Below are positions 1-5,204 of a stretch of DNA of 5,259 nucleotides, in pieces. The stretch's first letter is position 1. The number at the start of each line of letters is the position of its first letter. The notes below the pieces were generated by a model, which worked only from the letters and a program-made list of their open reading frames with translations, was not told where the DNA came from and made no database searches. A program made the position numbers and the translations under genes. Source of the DNA: Woronichinia sp035285405 (GTDB lineage: Bacteria; Cyanobacteriota; Cyanobacteriia; Cyanobacteriales; Microcystaceae); contig JAYKJI010000008.1 of the NCBI GenBank assembly GCA_035285405.1, forward strand, positions 1 to 5,259, read 5' to 3'.

Positions 1-123
1 ACTTGACATAGGACTTTTGCTACTCAGAATTATTGCAATGAAATCAATTACAACTACTTTTTCATCGTGATTCCGTCCAATTCCATGTGGAGCATTTTCT
101 TGATTACCCCCTGAACGGTTACC
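1..123. repeat. Left arm of 123-bp perfect inverted repeat
   Basis: Position i pairs with position 5258-i without mismatch from 1 to 123. Identity stops abruptly at 124, where the left copy reads GGTAACCTTTACC-side sequence that does not match the right copy. The arm is the 3' part of the broken abiV gene on the minus strand. It is cut by the window edge, while the right copy continues for two more bases, so the true length is unknown. It lacks the features of transposon ends: it does not enclose a transposase, and it is made of coding sequence. It may be a real duplication or an assembly junction. Confidence 0.95.
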
Positions 124-185
124 TTTACCTTCAATAACATCAACATAAGTTGATTCTTTCTTTCTATCGACTTTTGAGCGAGATT

Positions 186-193
186 GTTTTTTT
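186..193 (-). other. Frameshift site in abiV at A-run (slippery-type heptamer)
   Basis: On the minus strand the sequence reads C-AAAAAAA-C. In the frame used upstream the codons are CAA AAA AAC, so the run presents the heptamer A AAA AAC in the correct phase for -1 slippage. The downstream part of the AbiV-like protein (STYVDVIEGK) is in exactly the -1 frame, which is closed by a TAA a few codons upstream of the run. A lost A is the simplest explanation, by mutation or sequencing error. Programmed slippage is less likely because the gene is also interrupted elsewhere. The lesion could instead lie slightly downstream, in the GAAAGAAAGAA stretch near 160-170. Confidence 0.5.
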
Positions 194-441
194 GTTTATC
201 TAACCATTTGACATCTGAATTTCTCAATAAATCAGGTTCTATACCAAATAAGTAATGATGAAAATCTTCAGACTCCACTTTTGCTTTATGGTTTCTAAAT
301 CTTTTTATTACTTTTTTCCAATTAACTTCATTGCCTTGAATTAGCTGCCCTATTGCGCCAACTACAATTGGTATTTTTCCCAGTTCCTCACAAGCGAAAT
401 ACGCTAAAAGAAAGGCTCTGGCAGAAAACCCATTTTCATTA

Positions 442-542
442 CAGCACTTATCGGGATCTCAACGTACAGTTTTTTTCCTACAAGGCTTGCTGAGTAAGGA
501 TTTTAGCTTTTTGTCTGTATGGTGTAATTAAGCAAAGTGCTG
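442..542. mobile_element. 101-bp MITE with TA target duplication, inserted in abiV
   Basis: The element begins CAGCACTT and ends AAGTGCTG (8-bp perfect terminal inverted repeats; 11 bp if the flanking TTA/TAA is counted). It is bordered by TA at 440-441 and 543-544. It has no room for a transposase. Deleting the element plus one TA restores an uninterrupted AbiV-like frame (KLL-NENGF), which is strong independent evidence for the exact borders. TA duplication and short inverted ends are characteristic of the IS630/Tc1-mariner superfamily, so it was probably mobilised in trans by such a transposase. The inserted 103 bp is not a multiple of three and so also shifts the frame. Confidence 0.8.
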
Positions 543-664
543 TAAGTAATTTTGCTTCCTCATAAAGACTTTCAGCATTTTGAAATATTGAAAGCCTAAG
601 TTTGTGAAGCTGTTCAATCTTAAGTTTATTCATCGTCTTATACGGCCAACTAGGGGTTGTACAG

Positions 665-728
665 AAATTTTCCACATATTACCGCAAATATTCATATTAT
701 CGAGAATCTTTCCATATATCACCGCTAA
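665..728. repeat. Imperfect direct repeat, 40-bp period, upstream of abiV
   Basis: Positions 665-688 and 705-728 share the pattern TTTCCA-x-ATAT-x-ACCGC with about five mismatches in 24 bases. The pair sits directly ahead of the abiV start codon (633; alternative 675), so it could be a paired protein-binding site in the former abiV control region. That role is inference; only the repetition is visible. Confidence 0.5.
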
Positions 729-818
729 ATAGCACGATCATAAGACAATTTTCGTACAATCTCCATAAAAAGCCTGTTATGCAGATTTGTGTACTTTTTT
801 GTGAGCTATTGTCTCTAT

Positions 819-933
819 GATCGCCCTTGAGAACAAAATCAAAATGAGGTCTGCGATCACGTTTTTGACTTGAGAGGTTAAGAGGCGATCCTTCCTGAGA
901 ACACAATTAAGATGAGGTCGGCGATCGCGTTTT
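819..933. repeat. Imperfect direct repeat of about 47 bp, 68-bp period, with HIP1 cores
   Basis: 819-865 and 887-933 align without gaps and differ at about nine positions. Shared landmarks are GATC, TGAGAACA, ATGAGGT, GCGATC and CGTTTT in the same order and spacing. The second copy holds a perfect HIP1 octamer (921-928), while the first has one base changed (GCGATCAC). It resembles the dispersed intergenic repeats common in cyanobacteria. No function is apparent. Confidence 0.65.
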
Positions 934-1069
934 ATTCCTGATCTCTATTTTCTCAACTTTGATATTTGACAAAATATTGAATTCAGAATCAAATGGGGAA
1001 ATTAAAGGGATTAAATTATGGCGATTGCCGCAAATATTTTATAATCAAATTATAATCAAAATCATTAAC

Positions 1070-1095
1070 AAAAAGCACTCCCATTGAGAGAGTGC
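1070..1095 (-). terminator. Intrinsic terminator of ndhF
   Basis: Read on the minus strand, GCACTCTC and GGGAGTGC form an 8-bp stem (one G-U pair) around the loop TCAAT, followed at once by five T residues and a G. It lies about 70 bases past the ndhF stop codon in the right orientation. It implies that ndhF transcription ends here and is not continued into abiV. Confidence 0.8.
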
Positions 1096-1139
1096 ATTGC
1101 TCGTAGGTTAAGAGTATTTTGGGATGTAAGTTTGTTTTT

Positions 1140-1158
1140 GGGCGCAAGCCTTACGCCC
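1140..1158. repeat. Short GGGCG hairpin next to ndhF stop
   Basis: GGGCGCAAG and CTTACGCCC pair over nine positions with one C-A mismatch around a single base. The minus-strand reading GTAGGGGCGTAAGGCTTGCG matches a hairpin motif that recurs between genes in many cyanobacterial genomes. It lies only nine bases after the ndhF stop, so it could stabilise the mRNA 3' end, but this is inference. Confidence 0.5.
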
Positions 1159-1166
1159 CTACGAGA

Positions 1167-3173
1167 TTAAACGACACTAAAAACAATCACAAATCCCAGT
1201 ACTGCTGTAAAAACAATCAGAGCATAGAATTGGGCGCGACCATTTTCCAAATACTTCAAACCTTCACCACTGACTAGGGTAACTAACCCCGTGAGGTTAA
1301 CGGCTCCGTCAATGACCTTGTAATCAATTTCCATGATCTGCCGTGCTAAACGACGAGAACCCTGGACAAAGAGGCTGTCATAAAGGTCATCAAAATACCA
1401 TTTGTTCAAGGAAAAACGGTAAAGTGCGGGGTATTTTTCGGCGATCGCGGCGGGATCAATTTTGTGTTGCAGATACATCAAAATGGCAATACTAATGCCG
1501 ATTAAACCGATACCGATGGAACTGCCTGCCATGATATGGAACTCAGACCAGTCAAATTCCGTAATGGTTTCTACCACTTCCCCGGGGGCATGAATAAAGG
1601 CTTCAAATTGATTCGCCCAGGGACGACCAATTAAACCAATTAAAATCGAAGGAACCGCCAGGGCCATTAACGGTAAAGTCATGGCGATCGGAGATTCGTG
1701 GGGGGAATGACCGTGACCATGATCATCATGATCATTTTCCGTCGGTACTAACCCGTAAAAATCAAAGACTTTTTTGTGCAGAGCCTTATCGTTACCGCGA
1801 AACGCCCCTTCAAAGGTCATAAAGTACATACGGAACATATAAAAAGCGGTTAAGCCTGCGGTTCCAAAACCAATTAACCAAAGAGCAGGATTAGCTTGGA
1901 AGGCTAGACCCAAAATTTCATCCTTTGACCAGAAACCCGCAAAAGGGGGAATGCCACAAATCGCTAAGGTTCCGATTAAGAAACAGGCGGAGGTAATGGG
2001 CATATATTTCCGCAAACCGCCCATAATTCTCATGTCTTGGGCCAAAACGGGATCGTGGCCAACAACGCCTTCCATGCCATGAATAACAGAACCTGAGCAA
2101 AGGAACAACATCGCCTTAAAGTAAGCGTGGGTCATCAGGTGAAATAGGCCCGCAGAGTAGGCTCCAATGCCCATGGCCATCACCATATAGCCCAATTGGG
2201 AAATGGTGGAGTAAGCTAAACCCTTTTTAATGTCATTTTGCGTTAAGGCGATCGTTGCTCCTAAAAAGGCAGTAAAACAGCCTGTCCAGGCGATCACATT
2301 CATCGCGGCGGGAATGGGTTCAAAGACAGGATACATCCGCGCTACTAAGAACACCCCTGCGGCCACCATCGTTGCAGCGTGAATCAGGGCCGAAATGGGG
2401 GTAGGCCCTTCCATCGCATCGGGTAGCCAAACGTGCAAGGGAAATTGAGCGGATTTAGCAACGGGGCCCAGAAAGATTAAAACCGCAATGAAAGCGGCAA
2501 TGCTTCCACCAATGGTTCCAGAATTAACGGCCTGTTCGAGGCGTTCCCCAGCAATACCGAAGTCAAAACTGTTAGTAGCCCAATATAAACCTAAAATGCC
2601 GAGCAGTAGCCCAAAGTCACCGACCCGGTTAGTCACAAACGCTTTTTGACAAGCATCCGCCGCCGCCTTGCGATCGTACCAAAAGCCGATGAGCAGGTAG
2701 GAACACATCCCCACCAATTCCCAAAAGATATAAACCTGCACCAGGTTGGGACTAATGACCAGACCGAGCATGGAGGAGGCAAACAAGCTGAGATAGGCAT
2801 AAAATCTTACATAGCCAGGGTCATGGGCCATATAACCATCGGTGTAGATCATCACCAGAAAGGCTACCGTTGTCACAATCACCAGCATTAACGCGCTGAG
2901 GTGATCAATGACAAAACCCATGTTCAGGTGAAAATTGCCCGCACTGGCCCATTCCAGTGATCGCGTGTAGGTTTCATGGCCTTGCAGTTGATCGGCAAGC
3001 AGCAGGAAGGATAACACCATCGCGGTTCCCGCCAAAAAGACAATGAGAAAGGCGTTGAGTTGCCGTAACCCATTGGTAACTTGATTAAAAGAAATGAGTC
3101 CTAGACCGACGATTACTGCTCCTACTAAGGGCAGGACAGGAATCAGCCAGGCATATTCATAAAGCAGTTCCAT
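1167..3173 (-). CDS. ndhF: NAD(P)H-quinone oxidoreductase (NDH-1) subunit 5, NdhF1-like
   Basis: This is a large antiporter-like membrane subunit of the cyanobacterial NDH-1 complex. The complex takes electrons from ferredoxin, reduces plastoquinone and pumps protons across the thylakoid membrane in respiration and cyclic electron flow. The 668 residues match the usual NdhF length. It starts MELLYEYAWLIPVLPL, as family members do, and is hydrophobic throughout. Visible key residues are Glu152 in FWELVGMCSYL, Lys240 in GPVAKSAQFPLHVWLPDAM, Lys316-Lys317 in QNDIKKGLAYSTISQLGYM and Lys417 in GFWSKDE, the charged residues of the proton path in NuoL/NdhF proteins. A His/Asp-rich loop (481-492) precedes the last third. 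The C-terminus (about 573-668) fits the long lateral helix and final membrane anchor. Overall similarity favours NdhF1 of NDH-1L over the CO2-uptake forms NdhF3/F4, but a search is needed to settle it. It appears monocistronic: no ndhD follows, and a terminator lies about 70 bases downstream. The ribosome binding site is weak (AGGT about 10 bases upstream). Confidence 0.97.
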   Translation of the reverse strand: MELLYEYAWLIPVLPLVGAVIVGLGLISFNQVTNGLRQLNAFLIVFLAGTAMVLSFLLLADQLQGHETYTRSLEWASAGNFHLNMGFVIDHLSALMLVIVTTVAFLVMIYTDGYMAHDPGYVRFYAYLSLFASSMLGLVISPNLVQVYIFWELVGMCSYLLIGFWYDRKAAADACQKAFVTNRVGDFGLLLGILGLYWATNSFDFGIAGERLEQAVNSGTIGGSIAAFIAVLIFLGPVAKSAQFPLHVWLPDAMEGPTPISALIHAATMVAAGVFLVARMYPVFEPIPAAMNVIAWTGCFTAFLGATIALTQNDIKKGLAYSTISQLGYMVMAMGIGAYSAGLFHLMTHAYFKAMLFLCSGSVIHGMEGVVGHDPVLAQDMRIMGGLRKYMPITSACFLIGTLAICGIPPFAGFWSKDEILGLAFQANPALWLIGFGTAGLTAFYMFRMYFMTFEGAFRGNDKALHKKVFDFYGLVPTENDHDDHGHGHSPHESPIAMTLPLMALAVPSILIGLIGRPWANQFEAFIHAPGEVVETITEFDWSEFHIMAGSSIGIGLIGISIAILMYLQHKIDPAAIAEKYPALYRFSLNKWYFDDLYDSLFVQGSRRLARQIMEIDYKVIDGAVNLTGLVTLVSGEGLKYLENGRAQFYALIVFTAVLGFVIVFSVV

Positions 3174-3310
3174 ACTGGTAATACCTAAACGATTCGCTTC
3201 TTATTCTATGGATAAGGCCCTTTATTGTGACATAAGCTGACCTTAAGAAAGTATTTATACTTACGGTCTGAGGGGTAAACGGGCTAAACAGCGATCGCGG
3301 TTAATGGATA

Positions 3311-3326
3311 ATTGACAATTGACAAT
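3311..3326. repeat. ATTGACA heptamer tandem repeat
   Basis: ATTGACA occurs twice back to back (3311-3317, 3318-3324), followed by AT and the related stretch GAATAATTA. Short heptameric tandem repeats of this type, including this very unit, are widespread between genes in filamentous and unicellular cyanobacteria. Confidence 0.6.
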
Positions 3327-3336
3327 GAATAATTAT

Positions 3337-3470
3337 GGCTCTCCACCATTGTGTGTTATAAGCAACGCTTATGAATTAATGAAATCCTTTTTTAGCAATG
3401 CTTACGCAGTTATCTTTTCTAGGCTAGTAATTGCTATAACCCTATTTTCTACACAGTGAAGGGAAGAGCC
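3337..3470. mobile_element. Probable ISL3-type miniature element or remnant
   Basis: The left end reads GGCTCTCCACCATTGTGTG and the reverse complement of the right end reads GGCTCTTCCCTTCACTGTGT. These are imperfect inverted ends sharing GGCTCT, a C-rich run and TGTGT. GGCTCTTCC-type termini are typical of ISL3-family insertion sequences. At 134 bp it encodes nothing, so it would depend on a transposase elsewhere. The 8 bases on either side (ATAATTAT-side and GAACTGTT) do not form the 8-bp duplication expected of ISL3, so it may be an old or decayed copy, or the borders may be slightly off. Confidence 0.45.
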
Positions 3471-3498
3471 GAACTGTTTATTTTTGAACGCCCCTAAA

Positions 3499-3565
3499 AT
3501 AGTACAAGCATGAATTTTAAAGGTTTTAAACACCTTTCAGAGAGGGAGCTTGAGAGATGTACTAT
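3499..3565. repeat. Nested inverted repeat downstream of hemerythrin gene
   Basis: ATAGTACA (3499-3506) and TGTACTAT (3558-3565) are perfect 8-bp inverted copies. They enclose a second pair, AAAGGT (3519-3524) and ACCTTT (3532-3537). The structure lies 33 bases past the hemerythrin stop codon. It could be a transcript-end structure or a very short mobile element flanked by TA; nothing in the sequence decides. Confidence 0.35.
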
Positions 3566-3597
3566 ATCGCCAAGGACTTGATAGATTGGTAGGCAGT

Positions 3598-4005
3598 CTA
3601 TTTTATGCCTTTGGCATTAAAAAAAGCTCCATACTTTTTATCAACTCCCTCAATGTGGTTTTGTAGCCAATTACTCAAAAAGATCATTATTCCTACCGAC
3701 AAAGTGACTTTTCCTTGGTCAAAACTCTCTTTAAACTCAGTTACCTTTTTCGTAAACGCTAGATGCTCTCTCTTGTGATTAACAGCATCGGGATACCCCA
3801 ACTGGTCGAAATATTTCTCTTCTAGCTTAAAATGTGTCTCTGTATAGCGAATTAATCCATCAAGAATCTTGTCGAGTACATTTTTGCCATTTCCCTTTTT
3901 CATCGCATCATTGAGTTCATTGATAAGTTTAATGAGTTGTTTATGCTGCTCGTCAATTTCAACAATACCGACACTCAAGCGATCATTCCACTGGATTAAT
4001 GACAT
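3598..4005 (-). CDS. Bacteriohemerythrin
   Basis: This is a stand-alone hemerythrin-domain protein of 135 residues, a cytosolic non-haem di-iron four-helix bundle that binds O2 reversibly. In bacteria such proteins are linked to O2 sensing, delivery or buffering, and some to iron or redox handling. All seven iron ligands can be placed: His21 (DEQHKQL), His58 and Glu62 (THFKLEE), His77 and His81 (NHKREH), and His117 and Asp122 (HIEGVD). The N-terminal IQWNDRLSVGIVEIDEQH is the standard opening of the family and supports the start at 4005, which has an AGGG nine bases upstream. There is no signal peptide and no fused signalling domain, so this is a single-domain form. It is transcribed divergently from the coiled-coil nuclease-like gene, with 137 bases between them. 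Its reading frame is more AT-rich than ndhF, in keeping with an accessory gene. A physiological partner cannot be inferred from the neighbours. Confidence 0.96.
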   Translation of the reverse strand: MSLIQWNDRLSVGIVEIDEQHKQLIKLINELNDAMKKGNGKNVLDKILDGLIRYTETHFKLEEKYFDQLGYPDAVNHKREHLAFTKKVTEFKESFDQGKVTLSVGIMIFLSNWLQNHIEGVDKKYGAFFNAKGIK

Positions 4006-4042
4006 TATCTTTATCCCTACTATTTAGCAAGACAATGGAAAG

Positions 4043-4071
4043 ATTGTAGCACAATCATGACTATTCAACTA
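4043..4071 (-). promoter_or_regulatory. Candidate extended -10 promoter of hemerythrin gene
   Basis: On the minus strand TACAAT (4043-4048) is preceded by TGC, giving an extended -10 TGCTACAAT. A weak -35 TAGTTG (4066-4071) sits 17 bases further upstream. Transcription would begin around 4036, about 30 bases ahead of the start codon at 4005. The call is by pattern only. Confidence 0.4.
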
Positions 4072-4086
4072 TCCGTCAATTTATTT

Positions 4087-4098
4087 CTGCGATCGCAG
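4087..4098. repeat. HIP1 palindrome extended to CTGCGATCGCAG
   Basis: This is a 12-bp perfect palindrome containing the cyanobacterial HIP1 octamer, placed in the divergent promoter region between the hemerythrin and nuclease-like genes. Other perfect HIP1 octamers lie at 921-928, 1441-1448 (inside ndhF), 3291-3298 and 4874-4881. HIP1 is highly over-represented in many cyanobacterial genomes, so an operator role for this copy is not implied. Confidence 0.8.
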
Positions 4099-4142
4099 TT
4101 TAATGGGATAAAATAAGCAATAGCAGAATTTAAGAAGACATC

Positions 4143-4853
4143 ATGGCAACCACCGCAGAAGATGTATGGCAAATCCTGGCTGAAGTAACCGCAAAACAGG
4201 CTGAGTTAGCCGCAGCCCAAAAAGAAACTGAAAGACGCTTTCAAGAACTAGAACGCTTTCTGCATGAACAATCCCAGGAAACCCGCGAACAGTTTCAAGA
4301 AAACCGTAAACAGTTTCAGGAGGATCGTCTGCGTTTTCAAGAACTGGAACGCCGACTTGATGCAGAATCCCAAAAGACCGAGCGTGAAATCCGTGAAGTT
4401 AACAAACAAATCAAGGAGGTTAACAAACAAATCGGTAATTTAGGGGGTAAGTGGGGGCGTTTTGTCGAAAATATGGTCGCGCCTGCCTGTGAAACGTTAT
4501 TTTTAAAGCGAGGGATTCCCGTACATCAAGTCAGTCAACGCGTTAAAAGACGTTTGAATGGACAAACCTTAGAGATTGATGTTTTGGTAGTTAATGAAAA
4601 TCATGTTTTGGTGGTAGAAGTTAAAAGTAGTTTAGGAGTGGATAATATTAAGGATCTAATGGAAGATTTAGGTCAATTTCGTTTATTTTTTCCAGAGTAT
4701 GCCCAAAAACAATTACATGGGGCAGTGGCAGGTATTGAGATTGAAGAAGGAGCGGATAAGTATGCCTATCGTCAGGGTTTGTTTGTGTTGGCTCAGGCGG
4801 GGGAAGTAGTGACTATTGTGAATAGTCTTGATTTTCAGCCGAAATGTTGGTAA
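4143..4853 (+). CDS. Coiled-coil protein with C-terminal PD-(D/E)XK nuclease-like domain
   Basis: This 236-residue protein has two parts. Residues about 10-98 form a long, charged, Gln/Glu/Arg-rich coiled coil built from seven-residue units (RFQELER, QFQENRK, QFQEDRL, RFQELER, EVNKQIK, EVNKQIG). Residues about 100-230 fit a small PD-(D/E)XK fold: GRFVENMVAP with helix Glu109, then LEIDVLVV (Glu144, Asp146), VLVVEVKSSL (Glu159, Lys161) and DLGQFRLFFP (about 176-185), so the catalytic D-x(n)-E-x-K set is present. Such proteins are numerous and usually called DUF3782-like hypotheticals in cyanobacteria. Their substrate is unknown, and nuclease activity is inferred from the motif alone. The coiled coil suggests oligomerisation. 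ATG 4143 follows AAGAAG, a modest ribosome binding site. The downstream gene has its own promoter 30-60 bases past the stop, so they are probably separate units. Whether it helps defence or DNA repair cannot be told from sequence. Confidence 0.85.
   Translation: MATTAEDVWQILAEVTAKQAELAAAQKETERRFQELERFLHEQSQETREQFQENRKQFQEDRLRFQELERRLDAESQKTEREIREVNKQIKEVNKQIGNLGGKWGRFVENMVAPACETLFLKRGIPVHQVSQRVKRRLNGQTLEIDVLVVNENHVLVVEVKSSLGVDNIKDLMEDLGQFRLFFPEYAQKQLHGAVAGIEIEEGADKYAYRQGLFVLAQAGEVVTIVNSLDFQPKCW
4398..4433 (+). repeat. 21-bp in-frame repeat within coiled coil
   Basis: GTTAACAAACAAATC occurs at 4398-4412 and again at 4419-4433, a spacing of 21 bases or seven codons, producing VNKQIKE-VNKQIGN. 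The near-identity at DNA level shows recent duplication of one coiled-coil heptad. Related FQE-type units at about 4238-4350 are more diverged copies of the same expansion mode. Confidence 0.8.
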
Positions 4854-4883
4854 TTTGTAAATTTTTGATAGTGGCGATCGCGT

Positions 4884-4910
4884 TTTACAATGCTATTTTT
4901 CTAGTATAAT
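4884..4910 (+). promoter_or_regulatory. Candidate sigma-70-type promoter of the truncated R-M gene
   Basis: A perfect -10 TATAAT (4905-4910) is preceded by TTTACA (4884-4889; five of six matches to TTGACA) at a shorter than ideal spacing of 15 bases. It lies 36 bases ahead of the ATG at 4947 and overlaps the edge of a HIP1 octamer. GGTGAG at 4931-4936 serves as a plausible ribosome binding site. Confidence 0.55.
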
Positions 4911-4946
4911 CCTAGTTTAAGAATTAAGTTGGTGAGAGTGACTTAA

Positions 4947-5204
4947 ATGATCAATGTAAGCCATTATCTGCAAAATTTACAAGCGAATCTACAACTAGGC
5001 AGTGAGCGTAGTCATTATCCGAGTCTCAAGGCATTGGTTGAAGGAGGGATGATTGGACTCAATGCGGTGATTGAAGAGAAGGGCAATAAAGTGGGGATTC
5101 CCGATTTTACAGTCCGCAAAAATGGCAAATTGGTGGTAACCGTTCAGGGGGTAATCAAGAAAATGCTCCACATGGAATTGGACGGAATCACGATGAAAAA
5201 GTAG
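4947..5204 (+). CDS. Truncated N-terminus of a probable N-6 methylase/restriction (type ISP/IIG-like) protein
   Basis: The native part is about 62 residues, up to 5134: MINVSHYLQNLQANLQLGSE followed by RSHYPSLKALVEGG, an EEKGNKVGIPDF block and TVRKNGKLV. The order S-E-R-x-x-Y-P-x-L-K-x-L, then N-K-x-G-I-P-D-F (Pro52-Asp53), resembles the N-terminal nuclease domain of large single-chain restriction-methylase proteins. There the next strand would be GYxEAKD, supplying the catalytic Glu and Lys. That strand is missing: at 5135 the sequence switches to the abiV-derived repeat, adding about 22 unrelated residues before a stop at 5204. Full-length relatives run to many hundreds of residues, so this is a small fraction and cannot be active. 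The start is supported by a ribosome binding site and promoter just upstream. The family call rests on remembered motif order, and another PD-(D/E)XK protein is possible. Confidence 0.6.
   Translation: MINVSHYLQNLQANLQLGSERSHYPSLKALVEGGMIGLNAVIEEKGNKVGIPDFTVRKNGKLVVTVQGVIKKMLHMELDGITMKK

Larger units (their letters stand above)
1..633 (-). pseudogene. abiV: AbiV-family abortive infection protein, disrupted, 3' end outside window
   Basis: The reconstructed protein resembles the HEPN-type AbiV family, whose members are phage-defence abortive-infection proteins. Reading starts at ATG 633 (MNKLKIEQLHKLRLSIF); an in-frame GTG at 675 is possible, and no clear ribosome binding site decides between them. 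Residues 1-30 end in NAESLYEEAKLL, where a 101-bp element interrupts the gene. Removing it with one TA continues in frame as NENGFSARAFLLAYFACEEL, then GKIPIVVGAI. The block A-R-A-F-L-L-A-x-x-A-x-E-E-L-G-K (about residues 37-52) and FRNHK (about 78-82) are the family hallmarks. A second break follows near residue 114: the downstream STYVDVIEGKG reading, typical of the YVD region of AbiV, lies in the -1 frame. That frame stays open through the inverted repeat to the window edge, whereas the original frame stops at 54. Two lesions make it almost certainly non-functional. The family call rests on remembered motifs, not a search. Confidence 0.75.
634..1166. other. Gene-free AT-rich region between ndhF and abiV
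   Basis: No convincing protein is encoded here. The one longer open frame (697-906, minus) has no protein-like composition and overlaps two repeat pairs. Contents: an imperfect 40-bp-period direct repeat just upstream of abiV (665-728), an imperfect 68-bp-period direct repeat carrying a HIP1 octamer (819-933), an AT-rich stretch with two ATAATCAAA copies (1041-1060), the ndhF terminator (1070-1095) and a short GGGCG hairpin (1140-1158). CTCGTAGG at 1100-1107 and CCTACGAG at 1158-1165 form an additional 8-bp inverted pair around the last hairpin. Confidence 0.7.
3174..3597. other. Intergenic region between hemerythrin gene and ndhF
   Basis: No open frame here looks like a protein. From the ndhF side it holds the ndhF leader, where a TAGAAT on the minus strand near 3205 is a possible -10 without a good -35. 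Next come a HIP1 octamer (3291-3298), an ATTGACA heptamer repeat (3311-3324), and a probable miniature element (3337-3470) with the internal palindrome ATAAGC-AAC-GCTTAT (3358-3372). A nested inverted repeat (3499-3565) follows. No clear U-tract terminator is visible for the hemerythrin gene; the AAAGGT/ACCTTT hairpin at 3519-3537 lacks a U-run. Confidence 0.65.

Noticed and set aside
697..906. Open frame of 69 codons on the minus strand
   Set aside because: It overlaps two direct-repeat pairs, has no protein-like composition or ribosome binding site, and matches no family I recognise.
819..933. CRISPR array
   Set aside because: There are only two diverged copies, with about 21 bases between them and no cas genes.
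966..994. Plus-strand promoter from TTGACA at 966
   Set aside because: The matching -10 (TCAAAT) is poor, and no plus-strand gene follows; the next gene is ndhF in the opposite direction.
1918..2100. Open frame of 60 codons on the minus strand inside ndhF
   Set aside because: It is an alternative frame of ndhF with no independent signal.
2646..2891. Open frame of 81 codons on the plus strand inside ndhF
   Set aside because: It is antisense to a strongly conserved ndhF reading frame; its composition reflects complementing ndhF codons.
3519..3537. Intrinsic terminator for the hemerythrin gene
   Set aside because: The AAAGGT/ACCTTT stem is short and AT-rich and lacks a U-run on the minus strand.
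4043..4085. TTGACG at about 4074-4079 as -35 for the hemerythrin promoter
   Set aside because: The spacing to TACAAT is about 25 bases, too long; the extended -10 explanation fits better.
4248..4430. Open frame of 60 codons opposite the coiled-coil gene
   Set aside because: It is the complement of the repetitive Gln/Glu codons; the Phe/Leu-rich product is a shadow.
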